Shown: positions 18,405-27,496, counted from the stretch's first letter. The stretch is DNA of 64,000 nt from Candidatus Dechloromonas phosphorivorans (GCA_016714975.1 JADKBR010000001.1:62001-126000), one strand, 5' to 3'. The notes: generated by a model not told the origin, from the sequence alone. Translations and numbers: made by a program.

Positions 18405-19844
18405 ATGAAACTCTTCCGCCTTGCCTTCATCGCCAGCCTGGCCGCCCCCCTCCCGGCGTTGGCCGTGCTGCCGCTCCAGCCCTGGCTGGACACCGCGCTG
18501 CCGGGTGCCAGCGTCCGCCTGCCGCCGGGAACCTACGCGGGGCCGGCGGTCATTTCCAGGCCGCTGACTCTCGACGGCGACGGCAAGGTGGTCATCGATG
18601 CCGGCGGCAAGGGCACCGTCCTCACCGTCAGGGCCGACCACGTAACCCTGCGCGGCCTGACCCTGCGCAACAGCGGCAATTCGCACGATGCGCTCGACGG
18701 CGGCCTGATGGCCGAGGGCAACAATCTGCTGATCGAGAACAATGTGATCGAGGATGTGCTGTTCGGCATTGCGCTGCACAAGGTAACGGACAGCGTCGTG
18801 CTCGGCAACCGCATCCGTTCGCGCCCGGTCGATCCGGCCGACCGCGGCGACGGCCTGCGCCTCTGGTACAGCCGCGGGAACCGCATCGAGGACAACGACA
18901 TCGCGCAGATCCGCGACATCACCGTCACCAATGCCACCCACAACCGCTTCACCGGCAACACCATCCGCGACAGCCGGCGCGCCTTCAATTTCCTTTTTGC
19001 CCATCGCAGCCTGGTCGACCGCAACCATCTGGAAAGGAACTCGACCGGCATCATCGCCCTCAACTCCGACGGCCTGATCATCCGCAACAACCGCATCCTG
19101 CATGCCATGGATGCCGCCGGCGCCGGCATCGCGCTCAAGGAGACCTCGGCGGCGCTGGTCATCGGCAACGAGATCGTCCATTGCGCGCACGGCATCATGG
19201 CCGATTCGCCGATGGACCCGATCAACCGCATCGTCTTCATCAACAATCTCGTCGCCCACAACATCACCGGGGTCTATTTCTACGGCGCCAAGGGCGGCCA
19301 CATAGCCATCGGCAACACCTTCCGCAGCAACCTGTGGCCGGTGACGATCATCGGCGACGGCGACCCGCTGGACGACACATGGTGGGGCAATTACTGGGAC
19401 GGATACGAGGGCTTCGACCGCGACGGCGACGGCATCGGCGACCGCCCCTACGACCTGCTCGCCTACGCCGACCGCATCTGGATCGAAACCCCGGCGGCGA
19501 AGTTCTTCCGCAACTCGCCGGTCCTTGAACTGCTCGATTTTCTCGAGCGCCTGGCGCCCTTTGCCGCACCGGCGCTGATCCTGCGCGACCCCGCACCGCG
19601 CATGACGCCAGGCCGCGCAACCGACCCGAATCTACAACTGATACTCGGCGCCACCGCCCTGCATCGCCATGTCCACGACGCGCCGCGACAGGTGCGGGGC
19701 AAACAGCGCGATCAGGTCGTAGTCATGGCGGCGCAGGTAGGTACCGCGGCGCAGGGCCAGCCGGGTCGTGTTGGATTCGAACAGGTGGGCGGCGTCGACC
19801 GCAACCAGCCCGGCATCACGCTGGGCGTCGAAGGCCAGCGCTGA
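18405..19844 (+). CDS. NosD-like periplasmic right-handed beta-helix protein with antisense tail
   Basis: A 479-codon frame. The signal peptide is MKLFRLAFIASLAAPLPALA. The body is a parallel beta-helix of repeated N-x-I/V units (NNLLIENNVIEDV, SVVLGNRIRS, GLIIRNNRILHA), as in NosD/CASH-domain proteins. A near-terminal signature has WWGNYWDGYEGFDRDGDGIGD and FFRNSPVLELLDFLERLAPF. NosD helps mature the copper centre of nitrous oxide reductase, but no nosZ, nosF or nosY is nearby. After about residue 405 the frame lacks a stop and runs 213 bases antisense through the 3' end of cysB; this tail is low-complexity and probably not original. A lost stop codon or a small indel is likely. Confidence 0.75.
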   Translation: MKLFRLAFIASLAAPLPALAVLPLQPWLDTALPGASVRLPPGTYAGPAVISRPLTLDGDGKVVIDAGGKGTVLTVRADHVTLRGLTLRNSGNSHDALDGGLMAEGNNLLIENNVIEDVLFGIALHKVTDSVVLGNRIRSRPVDPADRGDGLRLWYSRGNRIEDNDIAQIRDITVTNATHNRFTGNTIRDSRRAFNFLFAHRSLVDRNHLERNSTGIIALNSDGLIIRNNRILHAMDAAGAGIALKETSAALVIGNEIVHCAHGIMADSPMDPINRIVFINNLVAHNITGVYFYGAKGGHIAIGNTFRSNLWPVTIIGDGDPLDDTWWGNYWDGYEGFDRDGDGIGDRPYDLLAYADRIWIETPAAKFFRNSPVLELLDFLERLAPFAAPALILRDPAPRMTPGRATDPNLQLILGATALHRHVHDAPRQVRGKQRDQVVVMAAQVGTAAQGQPGRVGFEQVGGVDRNQPGITLGVEGQR

Positions 19845-20573
19845 AATGATGCCGAGACCGAGACCGAGGCTGACGTAAGTCTTGATCACGTCGGAGTCGA
19901 GGGCGGTGAGAACGATGTTCGGTTCGGCGCCGATGCGCTCGAACGCGCGGTTGATCCGCGAGCGACCGGTGAAGGCCGTGTCATAGGTGATCAGCGGCCA
20001 GCGCACCAGTTCATCGAGCGCCAGCGGGACCGATTTCAGAATTGGATGGCCTTCCGGCGCAATCACGCAATGGCTCCACTGGCGGACGGGCAGCGTGATC
20101 AGTCGCGGGTACTGGTCGAGCGCTTCGGTGGCAATGCCGATATCCGCCTCGCCGGAGACCACCCACTCGGCGATCTGCGTCGGGCTGCCCTGGTGCATCT
20201 CGAGTTTGACTGCCGGATGCTGGACAACGAAATCGCGCACCACGACCGGCAGCGCATAGCGCGCCTGGGTATGGGTCGCCGCCAGAACCAGCCGGCCGCT
20301 CTCACCGCTGGCAAATTCCGAGCTGGCTCGCTTGAGGTTTTCGGCTTCGCGCAGGATGCGTTCGGCAATCGCCAGCACCGCCTTGCCCGGCTCGGTGACT
20401 CCGGTAAAGCGTTTGCCGCTGCGTTCGAAGATCGCCACCCCCAGTTCTTCCTCGAGCAGCTTGACCTGCTTGGAAATCCCTGGCTGCGAGGTGAACAGCG
20501 ACTCGGCGGCTTCGGAGACGTTGAGACCCTGGCGCTGGATTTCGACGATGTAACGCAGTTGCTGGAGTTTCAT
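19632..20573 (-). CDS. cysB: CysB-type LysR transcriptional regulator of sulfur assimilation
   Basis: A 313-residue LysR-family activator. The N-terminal helix-turn-helix begins MKLQQLRYIVEIQRQGLNV and includes LFTSQPGISKQVKLLEEELG, the CysB subgroup hallmark. The effector domain includes THTQARYALP, typical of CysB/Cbl. The usual ligand is N-acetylserine/O-acetylserine, with sulfide or thiosulfate as anti-inducers. It is divergent from the sulfite exporter and reductase genes it probably controls. Its 3' end is overlapped antisense by the NosD-like frame. Confidence 0.92.
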   Translation of the reverse strand: MKLQQLRYIVEIQRQGLNVSEAAESLFTSQPGISKQVKLLEEELGVAIFERSGKRFTGVTEPGKAVLAIAERILREAENLKRASSEFASGESGRLVLAATHTQARYALPVVVRDFVVQHPAVKLEMHQGSPTQIAEWVVSGEADIGIATEALDQYPRLITLPVRQWSHCVIAPEGHPILKSVPLALDELVRWPLITYDTAFTGRSRINRAFERIGAEPNIVLTALDSDVIKTYVSLGLGLGIISALAFDAQRDAGLVAVDAAHLFESNTTRLALRRGTYLRRHDYDLIALFAPHLSRRVVDMAMQGGGAEYQL

Positions 20574-20655
20574 GGCGGCACCAAATAACCAGATAATATA
20601 ACAATCTAACTCGATATTCTTTTTGAATCAAATCTCCGCTGCTACGATGCGGACC
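20574..20655. promoter_or_regulatory. AT-rich divergent control region between cysB and the sulfur genes
   Basis: These 82 bases are strikingly AT-rich compared with the flanking genes (for example AGATAATATAACAATC). They separate the cysB start from the TSUP start. LysR-type activators usually bind such shared intervals, so this is the likely CysB site. I could not fix a -35/-10 pair with confidence. Confidence 0.5.
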
Positions 20656-21432
20656 ATGGATTACCTGTACACCCTTTCCGGCTTTGTCGTTGGCGCCATC
20701 GTCGGCCTCACCGGCGTCGGCGGCGGCTCGCTGATGACGCCGCTGCTGGTGCTGGTGTTCGGCATTCCCCCGGCCACCGCAGTCGGCACCGACCTGCTCT
20801 ATGCGGCGCTGACCAAGGCCGGCGGCACCGTGGCACATGGCAGGAAAGGCCACATCGACTGGGCGATCACCGGCCGTCTGGCGGTCGGCAGCATCCCGGC
20901 GGCCGCGCTGACGATCTGGGTGCTGGCGCAACTACCCAAGGGCAGCACCGTCATCGGCGAGATCATTTCGCACGGCCTCGGCTTCGCGCTGCTGCTGACT
21001 GCCATTGCCATCCTGTTCGGCCGCAAGCTGCGCGACTACGCCGGCAAACATGACGAGTCGCCGCTGCGCCAGCGCCACCTTGCCGCGATTACGGTCATCG
21101 TCGGCGCCATTCTCGGCGTGCTGGTCACCATTTCTTCGGTCGGGGCCGGGGCGCTCGGCGTCGCCGCACTTTTCTTTCTCTACCCAAAACTCTCGCCGGT
21201 CCGCATCGTCGGATCAGATGTCGCCCATGCCGTGCCGCTGACGCTGGTCGCCGGCCTCGGCCACTGGCTGCTCGGCGGCGTCGACTGGGCGCTCCTCGCC
21301 AGCCTGCTGCTCGGCTCACTGCCCGGCATCTGGCTCGGCACCCACGTATCCGCCAAAGTGCCGGAGCACATTCTGCGCCGGCTGCTGGCCGCCATGCTGG
21401 TGCTCATCGGCAGCAAGCTGGTCTTTGCCTGA
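20656..21432 (+). CDS. TSUP-family (TauE/SafE) sulfite or organosulfur exporter
   Basis: A 258-residue membrane protein with seven to eight hydrophobic segments and the family repeat GLTGVGGGSLMTPLLVLVFG near the N-terminus, echoed by TISSVGAGALGVAALFFLYP after the midpoint. TSUP proteins move sulfite, sulfoacetate or related anions. Its place directly ahead of cysI and opposite cysB suggests it removes excess sulfite or handles sulfate-derived anions. I chose MDYLYTLSG at 20656; an ATG at 20647 is also in frame. Confidence 0.87.
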   Translation: MDYLYTLSGFVVGAIVGLTGVGGGSLMTPLLVLVFGIPPATAVGTDLLYAALTKAGGTVAHGRKGHIDWAITGRLAVGSIPAAALTIWVLAQLPKGSTVIGEIISHGLGFALLLTAIAILFGRKLRDYAGKHDESPLRQRHLAAITVIVGAILGVLVTISSVGAGALGVAALFFLYPKLSPVRIVGSDVAHAVPLTLVAGLGHWLLGGVDWALLASLLLGSLPGIWLGTHVSAKVPEHILRRLLAAMLVLIGSKLVFA

Positions 21433-21441
21433 GGAAGTTCC

Positions 21442-23130
21442 ATGTACAAATACAATGCCATCGACCGCCAGCTGATCAACGAGCGCGTCGAGCAATTCCG
21501 CGATCAGGTCAAGCGTTGGCAGAGCGGCGAACTGACGTCTGACGAGTTCCGCCCGCTGCGCCTGCAGAACGGCCTCTATGTCCAGCGCCATGCGCCGATG
21601 CTGCGCGTCGCCGTTCCCTACGCGATGATGAGCAGCACCCAGTTGCGCAAGTTGGGGTTCATCGCGCGCACCTACGACCGCGGCTACGGCCACTTCACGA
21701 CGCGCCACAACATGCAGTTCAACTGGCCGCAGATCGAGGATTGCCCGGACATCCTGGCGCACCTCGCCGAGGTCGAGATGCACGCGATCCAGACTTCCGG
21801 CAACTGTATCCGCAACGTGACGACCGACCAGTTCGCCGGTGTCGCCGCCGACGAGGTGATTGACCCGCGCCCACTGGCCGAAATCATCCGCCAGTGGAGC
21901 ACCTTCCACCCGGAATTCGCCTTCCTGCCGCGCAAGTTCAAGATCGCCATTTCCGGGACGAAGGAAGACCGCGCCGTCACCTGGTTCCACGACATCGGCC
22001 TGCATCTGCAACAACAGGATGGGGAGATCGGCTTCCGCGTCATCGTCGGCGGCGGCCTCGGGCGGACACCAATCCGTGGCCAGATCGTCCGCGAATTCCT
22101 GCCCTGGCAGCATATTCTGACTTACTGCGAAGCCATCCTGCGCGTCTATAACCGCTTCGGCCGCCGCGACAACGCCTACAAGGCGCGCATCAAGATCCTG
22201 CTCCAGGCGCTTGGCGTCGAGGAATTCGCCAGACTTGTCGAGGACGACTGGGCGCACCTCAAGGATGGCCCGGCGACGCTGACGCAGACCGAATTCGATC
22301 GCGTCGCCGCGCACTTCACCGCACCCGCCTATGCCGGGGACGTTGATGAAGGCGCCTTCGCCGACCGGCTGCATTCCGAAAAAGCCTTCGCCCGCTGGGT
22401 CGACCGCAACACGCATCCGCACAAGGTCGCCGGCTACGCCGCCGTGACGCTGTCGCTCAAGCAGCACGGCGTGGCCCCGGGCGATATCACGGCGGAGCAG
22501 ATGGAAGCCGTCGCCGACCTTGCCGACCGCTACAGCTTCGGCGAACTGCGCATTTCGCACGAGCAGAACGTCATCCTGGCCGACGTCAGGAAATCCGACC
22601 TTCATGCAGTCTGGCAGGCAGCGAAGGCGGCCGGCCTGGCGACACCCAACATCGGCCTGCTGACCGGCATCATCTGCTGCCCGGGCGGCGATTTCTGCGA
22701 CCTCGCCAACGCCAAGTCGATCCCCATCGCCAACGCCATACAGGCCCGTTTCGACGACCTCGACTATCTGTTCGACATCGGCGAGGTCGACCTCAACATC
22801 TCCGGTTGCATGAATGCCTGTGGCCACCACCATGTCGGCCACATCGGCGTGCTCGGGGTCGACAAGAACGATGCCGAGTTCTACCAGGTGACCCTGGGCG
22901 GTCGCCAGGGCAACGACGCCCGGCTCGGCAAGGTCATCGGGCCCTCGTTCTCGGCTGGCGAAATGCCCGATGTCATCGACAAGATCATCAAGGTGTACAT
23001 CGAGCACCGCCACGCCGACGAGCGCTTCCTCGACACCTTCGATCGCATCGGCATCGACCCGTTCAAAAACCGCGTTTACGAAGGCCGCGCCCACGGCAAA
23101 GCCAAGGTTGCCGAACTGGAGGCGGCATGA
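21442..23130 (+). CDS. cysI: Sulfite reductase hemoprotein (siroheme, [4Fe-4S])
   Basis: A 562-residue two-repeat sulfite/nitrite reductase. The C-terminal half carries the cluster and siroheme ligands: CCPGGDFC (about residue 412, C-x5-C) and SGCMNACG (about 456, C-x3-C). It reduces sulfite to sulfide for cysteine synthesis. No flavoprotein (CysJ) gene is nearby, so electrons probably come from ferredoxin or another carrier, as inferred for many betaproteobacteria with this layout. It sits nine bases after the TSUP gene and overlaps the following DUF934 gene by ATGA. Confidence 0.93.
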   Translation: MYKYNAIDRQLINERVEQFRDQVKRWQSGELTSDEFRPLRLQNGLYVQRHAPMLRVAVPYAMMSSTQLRKLGFIARTYDRGYGHFTTRHNMQFNWPQIEDCPDILAHLAEVEMHAIQTSGNCIRNVTTDQFAGVAADEVIDPRPLAEIIRQWSTFHPEFAFLPRKFKIAISGTKEDRAVTWFHDIGLHLQQQDGEIGFRVIVGGGLGRTPIRGQIVREFLPWQHILTYCEAILRVYNRFGRRDNAYKARIKILLQALGVEEFARLVEDDWAHLKDGPATLTQTEFDRVAAHFTAPAYAGDVDEGAFADRLHSEKAFARWVDRNTHPHKVAGYAAVTLSLKQHGVAPGDITAEQMEAVADLADRYSFGELRISHEQNVILADVRKSDLHAVWQAAKAAGLATPNIGLLTGIICCPGGDFCDLANAKSIPIANAIQARFDDLDYLFDIGEVDLNISGCMNACGHHHVGHIGVLGVDKNDAEFYQVTLGGRQGNDARLGKVIGPSFSAGEMPDVIDKIIKVYIEHRHADERFLDTFDRIGIDPFKNRVYEGRAHGKAKVAELEAA

Positions 23131-23639
23131 TGGCTCAGCTGATCACCGACCGGACGGTTGCGGTCGACACCTGGAAAACGCTCGAATTGGCCGACGGCGA
23201 AGCGCCGGAAACCATCGCTTTGCCGGCCGGCGACCTGATCTTCCCGCTCGCCGTCTGGCAGGCGCGCAGGGACGAGATCATCGCCACCCACAAGCGCATC
23301 GGCCTGCTCCTGCAACCGGACGAGCGCGTCGAGGATATCGCCGGCGACCTCGAGTACTTTTTCCTGATCGCCGTCAACTTCCCGAAATTCGTCGATGGCC
23401 GTGGCTATTCCAGCGCCAGCCTGCTGCGCCAGCGCTACAACTACCAGGGCGAACTGCGCGCCGTCGGCGACGTGCTGCACGACCAGCTCTTCTACATGCG
23501 GCGTGTCGGCTTCGACGCCTACGCCCTCAAGGGCGACAAGAATGCGGTCGCGATCGAGCACGGCTTTTCAGTGTTCGGTGATGCCTACCAGACGTCCAGC
23601 GACCAGCCGCAACCGCATTTCCGCCGCCACCCCGCCTGA
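23127..23639 (+). CDS. DUF934 protein of the sulfite reduction operon
   Basis: A 170-residue protein of the DUF934 family (central segment LEYFFLIAVNFPKFVDGRGY). Such genes lie between cysI and cysH in most betaproteobacteria and some alphaproteobacteria. Their product is thought to be an accessory factor of assimilatory sulfite reduction, but no biochemical role is established. Two adjacent ATG codons (23127 and 23130) can start it. The second has better spacing from GGAGG; the first gives the ATGA overlap with cysI. Confidence 0.88.
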   Translation: MMAQLITDRTVAVDTWKTLELADGEAPETIALPAGDLIFPLAVWQARRDEIIATHKRIGLLLQPDERVEDIAGDLEYFFLIAVNFPKFVDGRGYSSASLLRQRYNYQGELRAVGDVLHDQLFYMRRVGFDAYALKGDKNAVAIEHGFSVFGDAYQTSSDQPQPHFRRHPA

Positions 23640-23643
23640 ACCG

Positions 23644-24363
23644 ATGACGCCGAGCCTGCTCAACATCACGCCGGAACTGTCGGCCAGCGTCGCGACCAGA
23701 ATCCTGGCCGCCAAGGCGCTGCTTGCCGACATTGCCCACAACTTCGCGCCGGCCACCTTCGCCAACAGCCTGGGCGCCGAGGACATGGTGCTGACCGACC
23801 TGATCCTCAAGTCGCGCCTGCCGATCACCATCTTCAGCCTCGATACCGGCCGTCTGCCGCCGGAAACCTACGACCTGATTGGCGCCGTCGACAAGCACTA
23901 CGGGCACAGGCTCACGATATTCTTTCCGCGTGCAGACGATGTCGAAACCTATGTGCGCAACCAGGGCATCAACGCCTTCCGCGATTCGGTCACGTTGCGC
24001 AAGGCTTGCTGCGCCATCCGCAAGGTCGAACCGCTGCAGCGTGCGCTGGCCGGCAAGCGCGCCTGGATCACCGGCCAGCGCGCCCAGCAGGCGGCCACCC
24101 GCGACGGCCTGCCGCTGCGCGAATACGACGCAAGCAACGGCCTGGAGAAATTCAACCCGCTCGCCGAGTGGTCAGAAAAGGAGATCTGGACTTACATCAA
24201 GCAAAACGCCGTGCCCTACAACGCCCTGCACGACAGGTTCTACCCGAGCATCGGCTGCGCCCCATGCACGCGCGCCGTGGCACTGGGCGAAGACGTCCGC
24301 GCCGGTCGCTGGTGGTGGGAATCGCCTGAGTCCAAGGAGTGCGGGCTGCACGTCAAGGGCTGA
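23644..24363 (+). CDS. cysH: Phosphoadenylyl/adenylyl-sulfate reductase
   Basis: A 239-residue thioredoxin-dependent reductase that makes sulfite from activated sulfate. It has the paired cysteines of the iron-sulfur type: RKACCAIRKVEP and GCAPCTRAV, which mark the [4Fe-4S] APS-reducing subgroup rather than the E. coli PAPS-only form. The C-terminal ESKECGLH holds the catalytic Cys. The start at 23644 (MTPSLLNITPE) is four bases after the DUF934 stop. It is the last gene of the TSUP-cysI-DUF934-cysH operon. The genes for ATP sulfurylase (cysD, cysN) are not in view. Confidence 0.93.
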   Translation: MTPSLLNITPELSASVATRILAAKALLADIAHNFAPATFANSLGAEDMVLTDLILKSRLPITIFSLDTGRLPPETYDLIGAVDKHYGHRLTIFFPRADDVETYVRNQGINAFRDSVTLRKACCAIRKVEPLQRALAGKRAWITGQRAQQAATRDGLPLREYDASNGLEKFNPLAEWSEKEIWTYIKQNAVPYNALHDRFYPSIGCAPCTRAVALGEDVRAGRWWWESPESKECGLHVKG

Positions 24364-24394
24364 CCGCAGCCGACCCCCGCCTGCGCCCCTGCTT

Positions 24395-24850
24395 TCAGTA
24401 GGCCGGTGCTTTCGGCGGAATCAACTGGCCGCGAATCTCGCCGGGCTTGTTTTCGGCGCTGTGCACATTCACGTAAAGCTCGCCAGCCTTGTACGATTGA
24501 TACGCGGCTTCGCTCAGCTTCGTTCCCTCCGGCACCATCCAGACGTTGTCGCCGCCCTTGGCCAGGGTAACGACCACCGGGCCATTGACGCCGGCCTTGC
24601 CAACGTGGATGTGCGCCATCGTGCCGGCAACCCCGGAGGTCGTCACCTTCCCGCTGACGGTCATATCCGGTTTGATCGTGAGAACACCGCTGCCCGAGGC
24701 CATGCTGGCAACCGGCGGCACTTCCGCATCGCCGGAGAGTTTGAACATCAGCTCATCGGCGGCCGCGGACAGTGAAAAGGTAGCCAGTGCGACCGTAGTG
24801 GCGGCAAGGATACCCGGAAAGGAATGGCGGAAAGCTGGAATGGCGTTCAT
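24395..24850 (-). CDS. Secreted CHRD-domain protein
   Basis: A 151-residue exported protein with a signal peptide (ends SLSAAADE). A CHRD domain fills the rest: SGDAEVPPVASMASGSG, GTMAHIHVGKAGVNGPVV and LYVNVHSAENKPGEIRGQ. CHRD domains were named from chordin; bacterial single-domain versions are periplasmic or extracellular proteins of unknown role. The gene is convergent with cysH, 31 bases away, and stands alone. Confidence 0.85.
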   Translation of the reverse strand: MNAIPAFRHSFPGILAATTVALATFSLSAAADELMFKLSGDAEVPPVASMASGSGVLTIKPDMTVSGKVTTSGVAGTMAHIHVGKAGVNGPVVVTLAKGGDNVWMVPEGTKLSEAAYQSYKAGELYVNVHSAENKPGEIRGQLIPPKAPAY

Positions 24851-25033
24851 GGTGAGCCTTTCGTATCGTTGGGATTCAAGTTGGGCCAGGAGAATGCCGG
24901 CGACCTTGTCACCTGATCGATTCCGGCTCCTCCTGCTTCAAGGATATTGACTGCCTGCTGTTCGTTTTGGTTCCGAACGTGGCCCGATCACCACCCATTC
25001 ACGCGGGTTTCATTCTTGCAGCTCAAAGTGCGC

Positions 25034-25972
25034 TCAAACCAGCCCGAGACTTTCCTCGACGCCGAGATGGACATTCATCGCCTGCACGGCGGCACCCGAG
25101 GCGCCCTTGCCGAGGTTGTCGAGACGGGCGACGAGCAACATGCGCTCGTCGTTGCCGAAGACGAACAGGTCGACCCGGTTGCTGTCGTTGCTGGCCTCGA
25201 CGTTGAAAAAGCCGCCGTCGGTGTTGGCTTCAAGATCGACCGGCGCGACCCGGATGAACTGCTCGCCGGCGTAGTGGTCGGCGAGGATGCGCTGAACGTC
25301 GGTGGGCGTCGCCTTGCGCGTGAATTGCTGTGGATGGAGGAAAACGGTGACGGCGAGACCCTTGTAGAACGGCCCAACGATGGGCTGGAAAATGGGTGCC
25401 GCAGTCAACCCGGTGTAGGCGGCCATTTCCGGCAGGTGCTTGTGGGCCAGGCCGAGCGCGTAGGGGCGCGGCGCGTCGATGCGGGCCGGGCTTTCGTAAT
25501 GGGCGATCATGGATTTGCCACCGCCGGAATAGCCGGTGATGGAATTGGCGGCGATCTGCGTTGCGGCCGGCAGCAGGCCGCCGGCGACCAGTGGCTTGAG
25601 GGCCAGGATGAAGGCGGTGGCGTGGCAGCCGGGATTGGCGATGCGCTTGGACGCGCGAATCCGGTCGCGCTGCTCCTTCGCGAGTTCGGGCAGGCCGAAG
25701 GTCCATGCCGGATTGACACGGTGCGCGGTCGACGCGTCGATGACGCAGGTTTTCGCATTGTCGACCAGCGCCACCGATTCCAGCGCTGCAGCGTCCGGCA
25801 GGCAGAGGAAACAAACCTCCGCTTCGTTGATCAGGCGCTTGCGCTCGGCGAGATCCTTGCGCTTGTCGGAAGCGATCCTGAGCAGTTCGATGTCGGCGCG
25901 CTTGCCGAGGTATTCGTTGATCTGCAGGCCGGTGGTACCTTCCTGGCCGTCGACAAAAACTTTGTAGGTCAT
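25034..25972 (-). CDS. argC: N-acetyl-gamma-glutamyl-phosphate reductase, short (type 2) form
   Basis: A 312-residue NADPH-dependent enzyme of arginine synthesis. The N-terminal dinucleotide-binding loop is VDGQEGTTGLQ, and the active-site cysteine is in ANPGCHATAF. The length of about 310 residues and the GQEGTTGLQI motif place it in the ArgC type 2 group rather than the 340-residue form. Other arg genes are absent here. A nested hairpin lies just upstream, between this gene and dmeF on the same strand. Confidence 0.93.
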   Translation of the reverse strand: MTYKVFVDGQEGTTGLQINEYLGKRADIELLRIASDKRKDLAERKRLINEAEVCFLCLPDAAALESVALVDNAKTCVIDASTAHRVNPAWTFGLPELAKEQRDRIRASKRIANPGCHATAFILALKPLVAGGLLPAATQIAANSITGYSGGGKSMIAHYESPARIDAPRPYALGLAHKHLPEMAAYTGLTAAPIFQPIVGPFYKGLAVTVFLHPQQFTRKATPTDVQRILADHYAGEQFIRVAPVDLEANTDGGFFNVEASNDSNRVDLFVFGNDERMLLVARLDNLGKGASGAAVQAMNVHLGVEESLGLV

Positions 25973-26031
25973 GGTTAGTCCGGAGTGCCGGAGGTGGTTC
26001 GGAAAGAGGATTCTGGCAGAAAATTCAGGCA

Positions 26032-26079
26032 GCGCGGCAAAAGCTTCGGCACGCTGCCGAAATCAGCGCTTTGCCGCGC
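26032..26079 (-). other. Nested perfect hairpin between dmeF and argC
   Basis: The outer stem is ten perfect pairs (GCGCGGCAAA 26032-26041 with TTTGCCGCGC 26070-26079). Inside is a second perfect stem of seven pairs (TTCGGCA 26045-26051 with TGCCGAA 26055-26061) closed by a three-base loop. On the minus strand it lies four bases after the dmeF stop and about 60 bases before the argC start. No T run follows on either side, so it is not a textbook terminator. It may be a processing site, attenuator or small repeat. Confidence 0.6.
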
Positions 26080-26082
26080 CAA

Positions 26083-27033
26083 TTACCGGCACTGGTGAAT
26101 CTCCGCCGTCACATGCACGATCTCTTCATGGATCGCCAACTGCGCGCGAACCTGCTCGGCCGTCAGTGCTGGATCGTGGGTAACCAGGCTGACGGCACAA
26201 GCATAGGACCCCTTGCCGACTCGCCAGACGTGCAGGTCGGTACAGCGCGTCCCGCTGATCTCCGGCCCTGATTCGACCACTTCGCGAATCTCCGAGACCA
26301 CGGGATGGTCCATCTCGCGGTCGAGCAGCACCTTGCCGGTGTCGAGCATCAGGTTTTTCGCCCACACACCGACAAGAATGGCGCCGACGATGCCCATGAC
26401 CGGATCGAGCCAGGACCAGCCGTAGAACCAGCCACCGGCGAGGGCAGCAATGGCCAGGACCGAAGTCGCGGCATCGGCAACGACGTGGATGTACGCCGAC
26501 TTCAGGTTGAGGTCGCCGTGATGATGGTGATCATGTCCTGCGTGATGATCGTGCGCATGGCCATGATCATGGTGATCGTGCGCTTTCCCGAGAATCATGG
26601 CGCAGACGAGGTTGACGACCAGGCCGATCGCGGCAATGACGAGCGCCTCGGCATAGTGGATCGGTTCCGGCGCGAGAATCCTTTCGACCGACTGGAAGAG
26701 CATCGATCCCGCCACGCCGACCAGGAAGATCGCGCTCGTATAGCCCGCGAGAATCTCGATCTTCCACGTGCCGAAGGCAAAACGCGGGTCGCTGGCATAA
26801 CGGCGGGCCGCCGCATAGGCGAAGGCCGACAGGCCGATGGCGAGGGCGTGCGAGCTCATGTGCCAGCCATCCGCCAGAAGCGCCATCGAATTGAACCCGT
26901 AGCCGGCAACGATCTCGATCACCATCATCGCCAGGGTGATCCACATCACCAGACGCGTGCCCTTCTCGGCGGCGGGGTTGCCCGTATCGAATACGTGGGT
27001 GTGCTTCCAGGCCGACAAGTCATGTGTATGCAT
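26083..27033 (-). CDS. dmeF: Cation diffusion facilitator, DmeF-type Co/Ni exporter
   Basis: A 316-residue six-helix CDF transporter. The N-terminal MHTHDLSAWKHTHVF is characteristic of DmeF. The first metal-site helix contains LLADGWHMSSHAL, the second has the metal motif HVVADAATS (HxxxD), and the loop between helices four and five is extremely His-rich (HDHHDHGHAHDHHAG). It exports Co2+ and Ni2+ by proton antiport. I took ATG 27033 rather than a TTG two codons upstream. No RcnR/DmeR-type regulator gene is adjacent. Confidence 0.9.
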   Translation of the reverse strand: MHTHDLSAWKHTHVFDTGNPAAEKGTRLVMWITLAMMVIEIVAGYGFNSMALLADGWHMSSHALAIGLSAFAYAAARRYASDPRFAFGTWKIEILAGYTSAIFLVGVAGSMLFQSVERILAPEPIHYAEALVIAAIGLVVNLVCAMILGKAHDHHDHGHAHDHHAGHDHHHHGDLNLKSAYIHVVADAATSVLAIAALAGGWFYGWSWLDPVMGIVGAILVGVWAKNLMLDTGKVLLDREMDHPVVSEIREVVESGPEISGTRCTDLHVWRVGKGSYACAVSLVTHDPALTAEQVRAQLAIHEEIVHVTAEIHQCR

Positions 27034-27496
27034 AATCAAGTTCCAGTGCTGCCAAGGAGAAATGCATTCGCGCTGTTTATCGGATAGGCCAAGCCTGGGT
27101 GACTGAACCGTCAGCTCCTGGCCGCGCGCCGCAGGCGAAGCATATCAGCACTTTCGCGGCGACTCCCGCCCTTTCTTTCCCGGCCATCCACCCCGAGCAT
27201 CGCCGTCGGAATGGCGGGCGGCGGGCACATCCACGCTGATGGTCGCGACATCAGGATGTCTGTCGCACATACCAACGCAGGCCTGTGCAGCATTCTTTCT
27301 CACTGTCGTGCAGCAGTCCGCCAGGATTGAACGGTTGTGCGAGGTGTACTGGCCACCCTCTTTCCGCCACCTCGAGTGTCGGTTTTTTTACGCTTGCCCC
27401 GAAAAAAAACGCATCAATTCTCTAATTGTGTTGAAAACATGGGAATTATTTCTGGCAACTGCAACTGCTGAAGCCACAAAAAGGTTCCCGAAAGGA
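27034..27496. other. Intergenic region ahead of the first PEP-CTERM gene
   Basis: About 460 bases without a convincing gene. The right part holds the box shared with the second PEP-CTERM gene (27363-27391), then an A-rich stretch. The left part must hold the dmeF promoter. Confidence 0.45.
27363..27391 (+). promoter_or_regulatory. PEP-CTERM upstream box, copy 1
   Basis: The block CTCGAGTGTCG followed by a T-rich run and TTTAC occurs here and at 31192-31220, about 115 and 170 bases before the two PEP-CTERM genes. The bases before it (TCCGCCAC) also match. The rest of the two upstream regions is unrelated, so the block is conserved and probably binds a regulator. From memory it resembles the TGTCGA/TTTACA-type motif seen ahead of PEP-CTERM genes. 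Confidence 0.55.

Noticed and set aside
21316..23094. Long minus-strand frame antisense to cysI
   Set aside because: Shadow of the sulfite reductase gene; no ribosome site and no recognisable domain.
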